From Diprion similis (lineage: Eukaryota; Arthropoda; Insecta; Hymenoptera; Diprionidae), in contig NC_060117.1 in assembly GCF_021155765.1 (NCBI RefSeq), positions 3,300,001-3,364,000 of the forward strand: a stretch of DNA of 64,000 bases, read 5' to 3'. Within the stretch, counting starts at the first letter, position 1. Every line of letters begins with the position of its first letter. Positions 11,641 through 23,781 of the stretch are shown here, piece after piece. The position numbers were made by a program, and so were the translations under genes. Under the pieces are notes generated by a model. It saw only the letters and a list, made by a program, of their open reading frames with translations. It made no database searches and had not been told where the DNA came from.

Positions 11641-12810
11641 GCCATTAAAAATTCCAATCGAATGATTTTCAAATTCTCTAAACACAGTCTAAAATTTGGA
11701 AATCATTCGAAATATTCACAAATGGAAATGGAATCGTTGGTAATTCAAAATTCTCTGAGAATATTCTCAAATGGGTGATATATCAAAATTTGAAAGATTC
11801 GAAAACAAAGTAACGAAAAATTAATTATCCGCAATCTATTCGATAATCAAAAGTGCCAGTGATGTGAGTAATCGTTCTAACCACTGACACTTTCAAAAAT
11901 CAATATTTCGAACAATTTCGTCTTTCGTTACTCAACTTTGGGTAAAATTTGAAATTCCGATAAATCGATCATTCGAAATATTGACCCTTCCAAGCATCGA
12001 CCCTCACTCGATATTTGGATAACTTCGCACACCGCCGACACGCAGTTGGATAGGTAAAACGTTGTTCCAGATGACAGCCCGCGGTGTCCTCGGCCGATAT
12101 ATAATGAGAATTATAAAATGCGGTCCGATATCACCGGCTCAAGATTAGACGATCGTATAGTTTGCCAACGCAGACAACGATCCGACGATCGGATCTAAAC
12201 ATCTTTATTACAGTTCTTAACGATCCAGAATGCTGATGTTAGCTCACTGCAACCTCTGTCATGCACGATGTGCGATTGCACAAGAGGCTGTGTAGTCTGG
12301 CTAATAATTGAGAATCAAACTGCTCTCCTCACATTACATTCAGATCCTTACAACCGATTACTAGCAGGTGTATAGCAAAGCGTGTAAGAAGCATAATAGA
12401 CTTTGAAAAATCCTTGCTTTCTTGCTTTTCTGGAGAACTGATTTATCGACAATGATCATCGATTGCGTTTTTCATTTCCTTATATTTTGTTAAAAACTTT
12501 TTTCTCATTCTGTTTTCTGTCTGTCTATACACGTGATCTCTGATATCTTGAAACAAAATGCATCGTTGCAGTGTTGTGTTCGTTTTTATTGTTGTTGTTG
12601 TTGTTGACTGCCTGCGATAGATACCTTGGCCTGATCCATCTGTATATACCCGAGATTTTATCTATCAAAGTTTCTTTAGAAGTTATAATTAATTCTTCTC
12701 CTCGTCTTTCAGTCCGATTCCATTATCTTGATAACGTCATTATATTTCGTTTGTCAGATGATGAGAGAAAATGGAATTCTTTCTTTGCTTTGCTGGAATG
12801 ACGATGATGA

Positions 12811-12835
12811 GGGTGGGTGGGGGGGGGGGGGGGGG
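12811..12835 (+). repeat. G-rich tract with quadruplex-forming potential
   Basis: GGGTGGGTGG followed by a continuous G run, giving at least four runs of three or more G. It lies about 500 bp upstream of the gene B micro-exon. Confidence 0.7.
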
Positions 12836-13157
12836 ATGCTGTAAAATTGCTAACTTCTATGCACCGTCGCATAAAAAGTTGTCGATATATATACTTGATG
12901 GGCATGTATGTGTAGAGCTTGCCAAGTGAATGGTTCAGAGCCCGCGTCATTAGCTGGCGCGAATCGCTAGTATATACCTGGCTATTCGAATGCCATTATT
13001 TCGAAGGTGGCTAAGCGCGCATAACACGGTGCACAGACGAAGGAGCCGGTGTGCATTGTAACTCCGAAGAGACAACTCGGCTGCACAGATAACAAGACGC
13101 CGTCGAGGAACGATGATCAATTAGTCGTGCCAGTCGTTAGTCATTCATTGTCGGTGA

Positions 13158-13282
13158 ATTCCATTCCATTCCATTTTTTTCCATTTCATTCCATTCCATT
13201 CCATTCCATAGTGTGCAAAATTTGACTGAACGAACAGAGGAGAAAAAGAACAGACGAAGAAAGAGAGAGAGAGAGAGAGAGG
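13158..13282 (+). repeat. (CCATT)n and (GA)n simple repeats in the gene B 5' region
   Basis: Imperfect CCATT pentamers run from 13158 to 13209, interrupted by a short T run. An (AG)n tract follows at about 13261-13282. Both fall just before the gene B ATG and probably within its 5' UTR or core promoter. Confidence 0.8.
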
Positions 13283-13323
13283 GAGAGGAGAATTGAATAC
13301 ACCCTGGGGGTGTCGACATAGGA

Positions 13324-16300
13324 ATGTTGTCTTTTTGGAAGGCCTGTTGTAAGTAACGTTACTGTCATACTTTGTTCATGTTATGTAGTGTTAATTATAC
13401 GTGGTGAGAAGGTGTAGTGCATTTTTTAATTTCTAAAAAAAGTGAAAAAAAAAAAAAATCAGCATTCATTTTTCTAACATCTGAATCGACGACACAATTC
13501 CAAGGATGTTTGTGAGTTCATTTTGCACGCGAAAAAAAGCATTTCCGCAAATTATTGACTTCTATTTCGACTACCATACACTGCAGAAATTTTGAAAAAA
13601 CAAAAAAATCCTTATTGCATTATTCGAGACACGTGCAGGTAGTTTTCGCAAGAGGCGTCGACGTGGTCGAAAAAAAAAAAAAAAAACGAAAAAAGTCGAT
13701 GACAAGGTCGATGACTAAGATAATTCTATGAAAAATGTCACGTATTTTGTTATTACGCAGCGCAATATTTCCGGGGTTGAAATTACCTAATCGTGACATT
13801 GCCTCGAGCCGTTTCATTAAACAAGTTTTTCCTGCATGTCTGACAATCAGTAGCATTAAAGGAACGTGTGTTAGCATTGATAGATGCTAAAGACGGTCGA
13901 AGCAACGCCGAGCATTCCATAACTACAGACGTAACTGCCGATTGGTTGATGACCAATCATCGTAACCGATAGTTTGCACCGATGACGATACTTGTAAAAT
14001 TTTTGCTGAACACTTATTACAGGCGCTCCGATTCAGCAGCGATGGGTATTCGCTGTGATGGGATTCTTCGGAATCATGAATGCCTACACGATGAGAACAT
14101 GCTTGTCTCTTGCCATAACCGAGATGGTGAACAAAACGAAAAACGTCCATGCCGTCATAAGTGACGACTTCGTCTGCCCGTCGAGCAACGCAACTTCCGT
14201 TACCAACAGTCCCAAGGGAACCTATGATTGGGATGAATCGTTGCAGGTGAGAGAACGAGACCCTTTTTTCTCCCAACTTTCGGTGGTCTTCAAGTCCATG
14301 GTCAACCATTTTTGTATCGGTGTTTTGCCCTTTCCATCTATAAGGAGTCGAGGACTTGGTGCCAAAGGAAAAGCTTCGCGTTACTGTTTTGCAGTTTTTA
14401 CACCAAAACCGAATCGGTTTCTTATCCTGTTCAAATACACTCGAATTATAGGTTTATCCAGCAACTTTGCAAACCAATCAGAATGCTTTGATGGTAGGAA
14501 GTGTTGCGAATGGAAATGTGAAAAGTTACATGATAGCCCTCCTGGTAAAATCAGCAAGGTTGCAATTCAGAAATTCAAAATGTAAACCAAAATCAAAGTG
14601 CACAAAAGTCGACTTCGAATTTATCATCCATCATTTAAGGATGAGAAGGTTTAATCGGTTCTACTAGTTATACATTCTTAACCAAAAGTGAGTCCCGTCG
14701 ATGATATTGAACACTTTGTGATAAAATGCAAATCGGTAAAAAATCGGCAAAAATAAAAACGGTAAGAAAGTTATATTTGAATATTAATGCCTAAAAGTTA
14801 TCGATAAATTGTTTAAACAAAGCATTGGAATTTGTCATGTGCAATAAATTCGTTGGTTTCTCTGAATACACATAAATTTTTTTAATAATTTTCTCATTAT
14901 TTTCAAATTTTCGTATTCAAAAATCAGTGAGGACTACGTTTACAAAACTATTCGTTCATTGCCCTGTAAACTCGTTAACTGTAACGTGCAACGTTTTTAC
15001 GAAAACGTACCAAAAATTCACGATTTTTCTTCCATTTTTCCAAAGATTCAAATCTTCGACAACGGAAATTTCAAAACAATGAAAAAAATTCTTCAAAAAT
15101 TCGTGTATATCGACCAAAATCCACGAATTCATTTCACACGACAGGAAAAAAAAAACACCATTCCCTAAAAATGTGTTAAAGTATGTTTTTTTTTTTTTTT
15201 TAAAACAATTCATCAATAACTCTTGATCATTATTAATTGCGATCCATTTTTCAACCGATCTGAACCATATCACAAAGTGTTCAAAATGCTTCTGGTCGAG
15301 AATGCATAGCCAATCCACCCATATCCTTAATTCAACAGGATATTAATTGTTTCACTCAACAGGGTCTGATCCTGTCAAGTTTCTACTGGGGCTACGTTTT
15401 GACTCACATACCGGGTGGCGTGATGTCGGAGAAATTCGGCGGCAAGTATTCACTGGGTCTCGGAATCCTGTCTACGGGAATCCTGACACTACTGACACCA
15501 GTGGCGGTAGAATCGGGAGGAGCGCCTGCCTTGATAGTCCTTCGTTTCTTCATGGGTCTGGGCGAGGGCACGACATTTCCGGCAGTTAACGCTCTGCTTG
15601 CCCAATGGACGCCACCGTCGGAGCGTTCGAAGATCGGAGCGATGGTGTTCGCTGGTGCCCAGATCGGTACTGTAGTGGCGAACGCTTTGTCCGGTGTCTT
15701 GTTGCGATATTCGCCGCTGGGGTGGCGCTCGGTCTTCTACGTTTTTGGCTCGCTCGGCGTCGCTTGGTTCGTGGTCTTCGGGGTCGTCTGCTACAGCAAC
15801 CCGGACGAGCACCCATTCATATCTGACAAGGAGAAGAAGTACCTCCACGAGGCAATGGCGGCACATACTCACCGTCGCATTCCACCGACCCCATGGCGCC
15901 ACATCCTAACTTCCGGGCCGCTCTGGGCTCTGGTGATAACCCAAATCGGTCACGACTGGGGCTTCTTCACGATGGTGACTGACCTCCCAAAGTACATGAG
16001 CAGTGTTCTGAAGTTTTCGATAGCCTCGAACGGACTCCTAACCGCACTTCCATACCTCTGCATGTGGTTCGTCAGCATCGCTTCGTCCTGGCTTGCCGAT
16101 TGGATGATAAACTCCGGGCTGACATCTCGTGGCACAACGAGAAAGCTCTTCACCACTGTCGCCTCGATCGGACCGGCCATATTTTTGGTAGCTGCATCGT
16201 ACGCCGGGTGCGACAGCGTCCTCGTCGTCGTTCTCTTCACCGTCGGAATGGCGCTGATGGGCACCTTTTACCCGGGTATGAAGGTCAACGCGCTCGATCT

Positions 16301-16592
16301 AAGTCCCAACTACTCGGGCACGCTTATGGGACTTGTTAACGGAATTGGCGCCCTCTCGGGTATCGTCACGCCTTATCTAGTTGGCGTTTTGACACCTCAT
16401 CAAACCGTCAGCGAGTGGAGACTCGTCTTCTGGATCGTTGCCGCCATTTTTGTTGTCACCAATCTTGTCTACGTGTTCTTAGCTAGCGGTGATGTCCAGT
16501 TTTGGAACGACCCGGAATTCCTGGCGAAGGAACAAGCGGAACGGAACACTGGAACAAGGGATTCCCCAAAAACTATCTACACTACCAACTAA
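13324..16592 (+). CDS. gene B, SLC17-type MFS transporter (three coding exons, 492 aa)
   Basis: Exons are 13324-13348 (MLSFWKAC, donor GTAAGT, phase 1), 14023-14246 and 15363-16592 (stop TAA). Exon 2 encodes a short cytoplasmic N-terminus, helix 1 (VFAVMGFFGIMNAYTMR, with the SLC17 helix-1 Arg) and an extracellular loop with N-K-T and N-A-T sequons and a lone Cys, ending YDWDESLQ. Exon 3 carries the SEKFGGKYSLG motif (about residue 105), RFFMGLGEGTTFPA in helix 4 (about 144), GHDWGFFTMVTDLPKYMS (about 279) and SPNYSGTLMGLVNGIGALSG (about 398-416). The length is normal for the family. The role is proton- or sodium-coupled organic anion or phosphate transport by homology; substrate and membrane are unknown. 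The start rests on the micro-exon matching those of C-H in phase and W-x-x-C pattern. Two further candidate first exons lie at 10146 and 10434. Intron 2 holds a foldback element. Confidence 0.85.
14709..15282. mobile_element. foldback element in intron 2 of gene B
   Basis: The left end GAACACTTTGTGATA is matched, inverted, by the right end (its reverse complement also reads GAACACTTTGTGATA). Inner arm segments correspond as well, for example AGTTATCGATAAATTGTTT on the left against AGTTATTGATGAATTGTTT on the right. There is no transposase and no clear target duplication. The two arms are unequal, so it is partly decayed. Confidence 0.6.
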
Positions 16593-18463
16593 CAACAAAA
16601 ATCTTCGCACTTAATCGCGATCAACTCTCTCGCTCTCTCTTTTTACCCAATTTCATTATCTCTCTTTGTTATAATCGAAGATGACGGTGCATTAGTTTTA
16701 AATAATACTTTAGTTTATACCCATAAACTTCCTTCCAGATAGCCAAAGACTGAAACGTTTTCAAAATTATGTTTCACATATTTTGGATATAAAGTTGTGG
16801 CCATGAAATGACAGGGCCAAAGAAAGTCACTTTCGACATTTTAAGTTTCATGCTGTCTGAATTCTCAGTCTTTACATGACTATTTTTCGTAATCTCTATA
16901 ATTCGACTGACAATTTGTCATACATCGCCATTTATATTATAATCGAAGATACCGTACGTGGTGTCATTTTTCTGATTTCAAATTTCACCGCATCGTTCAA
17001 CCAATCTCACAAAGAAAAACTCTATTTCATATTTCCTTTTAAAACTTGTATAAAAGCTTTATTATATTCAAAAATATTCGGCAATATTGTAGCAAAAGCG
17101 ATCAATACAATTGCTTTATCGTGGAATGGCGTCTATCACCGTACAATACGCATTCGTTACTACAATAATTTTTTTTTTTTTTCTTCTTAAATTTAGGTCA
17201 ATGGTATAAGTGAGATATATAAGATTGGATACAAGTGTACAAGCTACGAAATATCGTGCAAGTAAAAACAAGCTCTGTGACACACATGTACAAAACCAAA
17301 AATGTAGAACATTAAAAGTGAAATTCCAGAATCCATTTCCACAAAAAAAAAAAAAAATTAGACCTCACAACTGTTAAAACGTGTAAATCATATCCACCCT
17401 TGTGCATGAATATGGTTGGATTCCCATGAGGTGTATAGTTTAATCGTAGATCCAAATTTGCCAACTGATCTAAAGACTCACTTTTTAAATTGCTAGTAGA
17501 AGATAGTCATCGGCGATCTTGAGTACCTCGACATAATACCACGTGATGGATAATATGACATCTTAATACCTGTTGGCAACAACTTGCGTCACTGTGAATA
17601 TTTAAAAAAAATTGTTGGCTCGTATTTCCTAGTTTTCGAATTCTATTCTTCGTGTACTAGGAGGTGAGTCTCTTTAAAAACATTTGCGGAATTCTGGATT
17701 TCCTAATCGTTAGCGTGATAAAACTACTCAACGTTTCGTTTTCACGTACCAAATAACACCAAGTATATACATTCCACGGTACGAAACTGTTCACACACCG
17801 TGTATAACGAGCACTGAGCAAATATACGAATGATTCCTAGACGGTGTTAAAAATCCGATCAATAATTTTCTATCGCGATCCAACATATAGAGTAAAAAAT
17901 GATCGAAGATTAAGCTGAACTCTCGCCAATAAATAGTTGTAAAAATTAGTATCTCTGTAAGACCTGCTGACTAGAAACAGTTTCACAATAATATGATAAG
18001 CTTTCGAAACAAGTGGAAAAAAAAAAAATAATAATTGACTTACCGATCATAGACGTTCACTCAAAATTCGATAATTTTTATAGAACTTGACAAAGGCTTA
18101 CAAAATAATGGTAAAAATCATCGAAATCTCTCGTCTCTACCTCCAACGAACTTCACACTCGGTTTTCCTCGATCTCATAAATAGTCGAATAGCGAGTTTG
18201 AGGCTAAGGCCTACGAAGAAGCGGCTCCAGAGATTACGGGATTCGGTGATAGGACACAGGCGGCGCTTTCCTCCTCGAAGTATGTCAACGAAGAAGAAGG
18301 GGAATCGTGGCGAGCATATAACAAGGACCCCGAACGTCTATCATCAGGTGAAACGGTTAATCAAACACAACGCAGGCGAGAAGCAGATTGATATCTCCTG
18401 GCTTCTGTCCCCTCTGATGAGCTCCTTGAGCACCGGAGTTTCGTTATCGTCGAGCAAACAGGG
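16593..18463. other. 3' flank of gene B and intergenic sequence
   Basis: AT-rich, with no protein recognised. A 171-codon open frame in the last 500 bp overlaps the predicted promoter and 5' UTR of gene C and is Arg/Lys/Ser-rich without known motifs, so I treat it as non-coding. Confidence 0.5.
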
Positions 18464-18508
18464 TAATATAAGAGGCAATAAAGGCGATGGTGGAGCGCTC
18501 AGTCAGTC
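18464..18508 (+). promoter_or_regulatory. putative core promoter of gene C (TATAAG plus overlapping TCAGT initiators)
   Basis: TATAAG at 18467-18472 precedes two overlapping TCAGT initiators whose A bases are at 18501 and 18505, a spacing of 34-38 bp. From there to the gene C start codon at 18671 there is no other ATG, so the 5' UTR would be about 166-170 nt and would make the micro-exon ATG the first one. This supports the chosen start. Confidence 0.55.
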
Positions 18509-18670
18509 GAGTGTAACGCGGCAGGCCTCTGAGAAGGAGGAGAAGAAGAGGCGACCAACGGGCGTGGAGAACCCGGAAGTGGAACTGGAGACCGGAAACT
18601 GAGGTGAAGTTTCGTCATCCGGCGACTTACGTCTGTGTGAAAATCAGGGCATCGAACGTTCGCCAAGAGG

Positions 18671-21600
18671 ATGAAGATCTTGATCGGTTGGAAGGCGTGC
18701 TGTGAGTGAAGAACGATAAACAAACGATAGATTTTAGTTCAGATTTGGAATTAGTTTTGTCAAATCAATTCGCTGATTTTTATTCGCCTCGTCGGATCGT
18801 GGATCGCGATTTTTTCCATTTTACTACGCCGAATGGCCTTAGAATTCGAAAGTATGCCAACTTTGAATAAAAATCGCTAATATTATTGCGAGTTACGATA
18901 CGTGTGTTCGACATTCTTCGATAGACGGTCGGTTGAAGAGGTTTCGCAATGTTTTTATTCGTCGACCTCTTGTCGTCTATTCAAAGACTCGCGAATCCCC
19001 GCCAGTCTAGGCTTGTTCGGTAATAGTTGTGAGACTTCGACGATAAGTGCAACATAAATATTAAAATTCAATGCCACCGATAAGACAAAAGATAATAATT
19101 CAGTTTGAGGAATTGTAACCTGTGTCAGTTAATTACGAGAACCGGGAACGACTTTCGCGGTCATAACAGGTACGACATAACGTATTTCGAATAGATAACG
19201 ATATACAGAATAAACGTTGAAACCGAGGATAGAAAAGTGGTTACCTAATCGTTTGGCATAACTTTGACGTTGAGAAACAAACAGAAATCGTAGATACCTT
19301 AAATTATTCTTAGCTATTGAAAATCGTCGTTAGTTGAAACTATTTTTTTAGTTGATCCTGGAAACTTTTTTTCGAAATTCGTATCCTATGATTATCCGTG
19401 CAAAATCAAACCAATTATTTTGGTAAATCATGATGATATTTTCGCAATCTTTTCTCTAAGAGTTGATGTTGTTTCCCACAAAGAGATAAAGGGAAAAAGT
19501 TTTTGGTGAAAAGAATTTTCCGTGAATAAAATTTCGCCGCCGTTTTTGGATTCTAGACGTACACATAGATACGTGGATTCTGACCGATTCAAGGTCACCG
19601 GAGTTGTCTGCTACCATCTATTGAACCCGCGTAGCAGACGACAACGGTGGCGTTGAATCGGTTAGAATTCACCTCGGGAGGCGTACAATCCAGAAATTGG
19701 AGTGTTAACCGGTTTTTTGACGAATTTAATTTTTCGCAATGATCGTTACTGTTATATCTATTTTTAAAAAGGCGCTCCGGTATCGCAAAGATGGGTATTT
19801 GCGCTAATGGGATTTCTGGCAATAACCAATGCCTACGCGATGAGGATATGCTTGTCATTGGCCATAACGGAAATGGTGGTGAGCGAGGATTCCGGCGACG
19901 ATACAACGGTCGACGAAACGCTTTGTCCTGCCGATAACACGACGTCGACGTCAACCAGCAATTCAGCCGGGACCTACGATTGGGATGAATCACTGCAGGC
20001 AAGAGATGATATTTTTTTTTTTGAGAATATTTCTGATCGCCAATATTCAAAATGATATATTTAGATTTTCATACTTCTAACACGCTTGAAGAGACAATAT
20101 TTACAGGGTATGACAGGTTTTATCTTTCCAGCAAGTTCGAAATTGCGATATTCCCAGAATATTTCGATTCTTACATTTGAGTAAGATCTTTAAAATTGAA
20201 ATATTTCCAGAATATTCAGACTTGCGTGTTCCAAAGACACATGGTTTTCCAATACTCCCGAGATAGTCAGATCCCCATATTCCAAACATGTTAGATACTG
20301 CACTCATTTCGCAATATTGAGATAAGATGTTCAAAATTGAAATATTCCCAGAATATTTTGATTTTTATATTTCAAACATGTTTGAAATTGCAATATTCCT
20401 ACAATCTTCAAATTTCCTGCGTGCATCAAACCTGTTCGGAATTACAATATCCTTAGAATGTTCAGATTTGTACGTTAACAACACGTTTGAAATTGGAATA
20501 TTCCCAGAAAACTCTCATTTCCACATATTAAACATGTTTGACATAGCAAATTCTCAAAACATTCAGATTTCAATGTTCCCAGCGCGCATCAAATTGTAAT
20601 ATTCCTAGAATATTTAGTTTTCCATCTTCCAGACACAAATGAAACTCCAATCTTCCCTAGATACTCAGATTCCCATATTCCAAACATGTCAGATGCTGCA
20701 ATAATTTCGAAATATTGAGACAACCACGTTTCAACATGTTTGAAACTGAACTAGTTCCATTATACTCAAATTCTCAGGGTCCATTCGTAACTTTGAAATG
20801 GCAATACGTCCATAATCCTCAACCTTCCACATTCCTAACCCGTTCCTTACACCACGCATACCCAACGATCCGAAGTCGAATCCTTTCCCTCCCACCAATC
20901 ACATCCATGATCTAAAAATAAGCTAGACGTCAGAATATAACGACTCGTCCTACTCCCCAGGGTATCATCCTGTCGGCGTTCTTCTGGGGTTACATAGTGA
21001 CGCACATCCCAGGTGGAATGCTGGCGGACAAATTCGGTGGTAAATACACCTTGGGTTTGGGCATCCTGTCCACGGGAATCTTCACCCTCTTAACACCCCT
21101 AGCTGTGGAATGGGGTGGTTCGACGGCTCTGATAGTCCTGCGCTTCCTCATGGGCCTCGGCGAAGGCACGACCTTTCCGGCACTGAACGCGATGCTGGCG
21201 CACTGGAGTCCGCCGACGGAGAGGTCGAGGATCGGTTCGCTCGTCTTCGCCGGGGCTCAGATTGGAACGGTGTTCGCCAACGCGGTGTCGGGGAACCTGC
21301 TCCACTACTCGCCTATCGGCTGGCCATCCGTTTTCTATCTTTTCGGGGCGATCGGGGTTCTCTGGTTCCTGGTCTTCGTCCTGGTCTGCTTTAACACACC
21401 GGACCAGCACCCGTACATATCGGATAAGGAGAAGAACTTCCTTACCGACTCGACCAGCGAACACACTCACAAAAAAATCCCACCGCCCCCCTGGAGGCAC
21501 ATTCTCAAGTCCGTGCCCCTCTGGGCCCTTGTGGCAGCCCAGATCGGGCATGACTGGGGCCTCTTTACGATGGTCACTGACCTCCCGCTCTACATGAGCA

Positions 21601-22196
21601 ACGTCCTCCACTTCTCCATCAAGTCCAACGGCTACCTTTCAGCTCTGCCTTACGTCGCCATGTGGCTGGCCAGCTTGGCCTGCTCACCGGTCGCCGACTG
21701 GCTTATAAACAGTGGTAGAATGTCGAGGACCAACGTCAGGAAGCTCTTCACCACCACAGGGTCGATGGGTCCGGCGATATTCATCATCGCTGCCTCCTAC
21801 GCCGGGTGTGATCGCGTTTTGGTCGTCACTCTGTTCACCATAGGAATGGGATTCATGGGTTCCTACTACCCGGGAATGAAGGTCAACTCGCTCGACCTGA
21901 CGCCCAACTACTCGGGAACCATAATGGCTATAGTCAACGGGATCGGCGCGATTTCTGGTATCATAACGCCGTATCTAGTCGGGGTTTTGACGCCGAACGA
22001 GACGGTCGCTGAGTGGAGACTCGTTTTCTGGATCGTATTCGCCGTGTTCACCCTCACCAACATCATATACCTTATCTACGCAAGCGGTGAGGTACAGTAT
22101 TGGAACGACCCCAACTTCCTGATACGGGAACAAGAGGAACGAAAGAATAAGGCGGCCGGTGAGAAGAAGGAGAAGTCGAAGAAAGAAGTTACGTGA
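18671..22196 (+). CDS. gene C, SLC17-type MFS transporter (three coding exons, 497 aa)
   Basis: Exons are 18671-18701 (MKILIGWKAC, two codons longer than in its paralogues; donor GTGAGT), 19772-19998 and 20961-22196 (stop TGA). Exon 2 gives helix 1 (VFALMGFLAITNAYAMR) and an acidic Ser/Thr loop with one N-T-T sequon and a Cys before YDWDESLQ. Intron 2 starts with GC (CAG|GCAAGA), the rare GC-AG class, in an otherwise ideal donor context; reading past it gives a stop within about 20 codons. Exon 3 shows ADKFGGKYTLG, RFLMGLGEGTTFPA, GHDWGLFTMVTDLPLYMS and SPNYSG-type motifs (here TPNYSG) with IVNGIGAISG. The tail is strongly basic (repeated Lys/Glu) and ends KEVT. It differs from A and B in having LPLYMS rather than LPKYMS, and Cys-Ser-Pro for the conserved Ser-Ser before VADWLI. 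Function is as for the family; substrate unknown. Confidence 0.88.
20150..20720 (+). repeat. degenerate ~55-60-bp tandem repeats in intron 2 of gene C
   Basis: About ten imperfect copies of a unit with TTCCAAACATGTTTGAAAT, then GCAATATTCCCAGAATATTCAGATT fill most of the intron. Each unit contains palindromic cores (AAACATGTTT and GAATATTC). Divergence between units is high. Confidence 0.65.
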
Positions 22197-23550
22197 CCGG
22201 CCTCGATCTCGCACCTTCGCAGTCCTCTTCGTCATTTCGAAAGCTAGTCATGATACCTGGTCAAGAACTGATTGCACCACATTCCACTATATAATCCTCA
22301 TTCGATTTCATCTGTGTATAGACATCCACACGTATGGTTGTTCAGAATTCGTAACAATTCATCCTTGGTTGTTTTTGTAAGAAGAAAAGAAAAAGAAAGT
22401 AATATCGTCGCTTGTAGTATGCATTCATGAAAATAACTATACCGACGACACTGGCAGCGATTTTACATCCGCAAACAGAATTTTAACTACGGCTAGTCGC
22501 GACAATTAAGGTGATCTTGGAATTCAGCACCCAATGACGTATTTATTTATCTGATGCTGGCTACCAGTTGTCACCGTTAACTGATTTCGTGTATACCTGC
22601 TTTATCTGCTACATATCGTTTAATTTTCGTTGTTATGCTATCGCCAATCGATTGGCCCTCGCGTGTCAGAACACAATCGATACCTAGATCGCTTTTAATA
22701 CGCAGATGAAGATAATGTTATACAGTAACTACACGTTTCGATAAGAAAATTTATCGCCAATCGTTAACCGGCAGCTGTCATCGGGTCTGCATCGGCAATC
22801 AATATTGACGAATAATAACATCTTTCGTATTATCCGATTGCAAAAATTGATAGAGGTTTTACAAACGTTGATGTTTATATGCCTTGACAAATGGCCGAAC
22901 CAACGGCTCTTTTGGGCCTAAAAGTGATCTTACAAGACAAATTCTGTTCAACTTTTCTCATTGAAGTAATGTTTAAGTTTCCAATGGTGGATTGAATGCA
23001 CTGATAATTAGCTGGATCGATTTTTCCTCTATTGAAAATGTCCGGACGATGATATTCAAACCAGAGAAAATCTCTGTCTGTGACAATTCAGGGGAAAGTC
23101 GAGTAAAATAGGGACGTTAGGTGGGAAAGAATCGATATAATTTGAACAAGAAAATTTTGAATATTTTATCATCGGACCAAAAAAAAAAAAAGAAAAAAAT
23201 TTATTTCATCGTTGACTGCAATTGCCCTAACGTGCTGTTAAGATGGAGACCCCATAGTAAAATAGTAAAAACGCCTATTCATATAAAATTGGAATGAAAT
23301 ACTTCATCCCACAAACGAAATTTACACGCAAAGTCGAGCAATGATTGCAAACACGCTAATTGCTATCGATCAAACTGTGATAGCTTCGTCAACACTAGAA
23401 TAATTTTCAGATATATTCACTTTCAGTTATTTCGCATATGATGTACCTAATCGTACAGTAAAATTGATTGTCAGATATTGTTATCGACGCAAAGCGGAAC
23501 ACCAGTGTTCTAATTAACAACGCGAAGTAAGGACCCGGTTGCGTAATTTC

Positions 23551-23781
23551 ATTTTTACGGCATGGTCATTGAAAAGTCCACTTTTTGTGGCAGTTTTCGT
23601 TTCGTAAAGTGACGTTTTATACGGAAGCGAACAAAGTTGCGGAATAAAGTCTTTATTCCGTAGTTTTCATGCGCAGTTCGAAGTGCGCATCCCAAACTGC
23701 CGAATAAAGTAGCTTCGTCGAACAGATCGCGACATAACCTCACTCTTCGTTTTGCTTTTCAATGCCCATACCGTAAAAAAT
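23551..23781. mobile_element. small foldback MITE-like element with central palindrome
   Basis: The left arm ATTTTTACGGCATGGTCATT and the right end (reading CAATGCCCATACCGTAAAAA) are inverted copies with a few mismatches. The interior contains the perfect palindrome-with-spacer CGGAATAAAG-T-CTTTATTCCG near 23640-23660. About 230 bp, no coding capacity. Confidence 0.5.

Larger units (their letters stand above)
10651..13323. other. non-coding sequence upstream of gene B main first exon
   Basis: Contains degenerate repeats (11330-11640), a G-tract (12811-12835), CCATT and GA repeats (13158-13282) and no recognisable gene. It would be intron 1 if transcription starts at 10072 or 10360. The GC-richer 12960-13140 part next to the micro-exon is a likely promoter/5' UTR, but I see no well-spaced TATA-initiator pair there. 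Confidence 0.45.

Noticed and set aside
12240..12330. Possible SINE or tRNA-derived segment
   Set aside because: There are no clear A and B boxes and no poly-A or target duplication; the resemblance is limited to short stretches.
18087..18602. 171-codon open frame upstream of gene C
   Set aside because: It overlaps the TATAAG/TCAGT promoter and predicted 5' UTR of gene C, is rich in Arg/Lys/Ser without a recognisable domain, and has no splice or paralogue support. Probably chance in a GC-richer promoter region.
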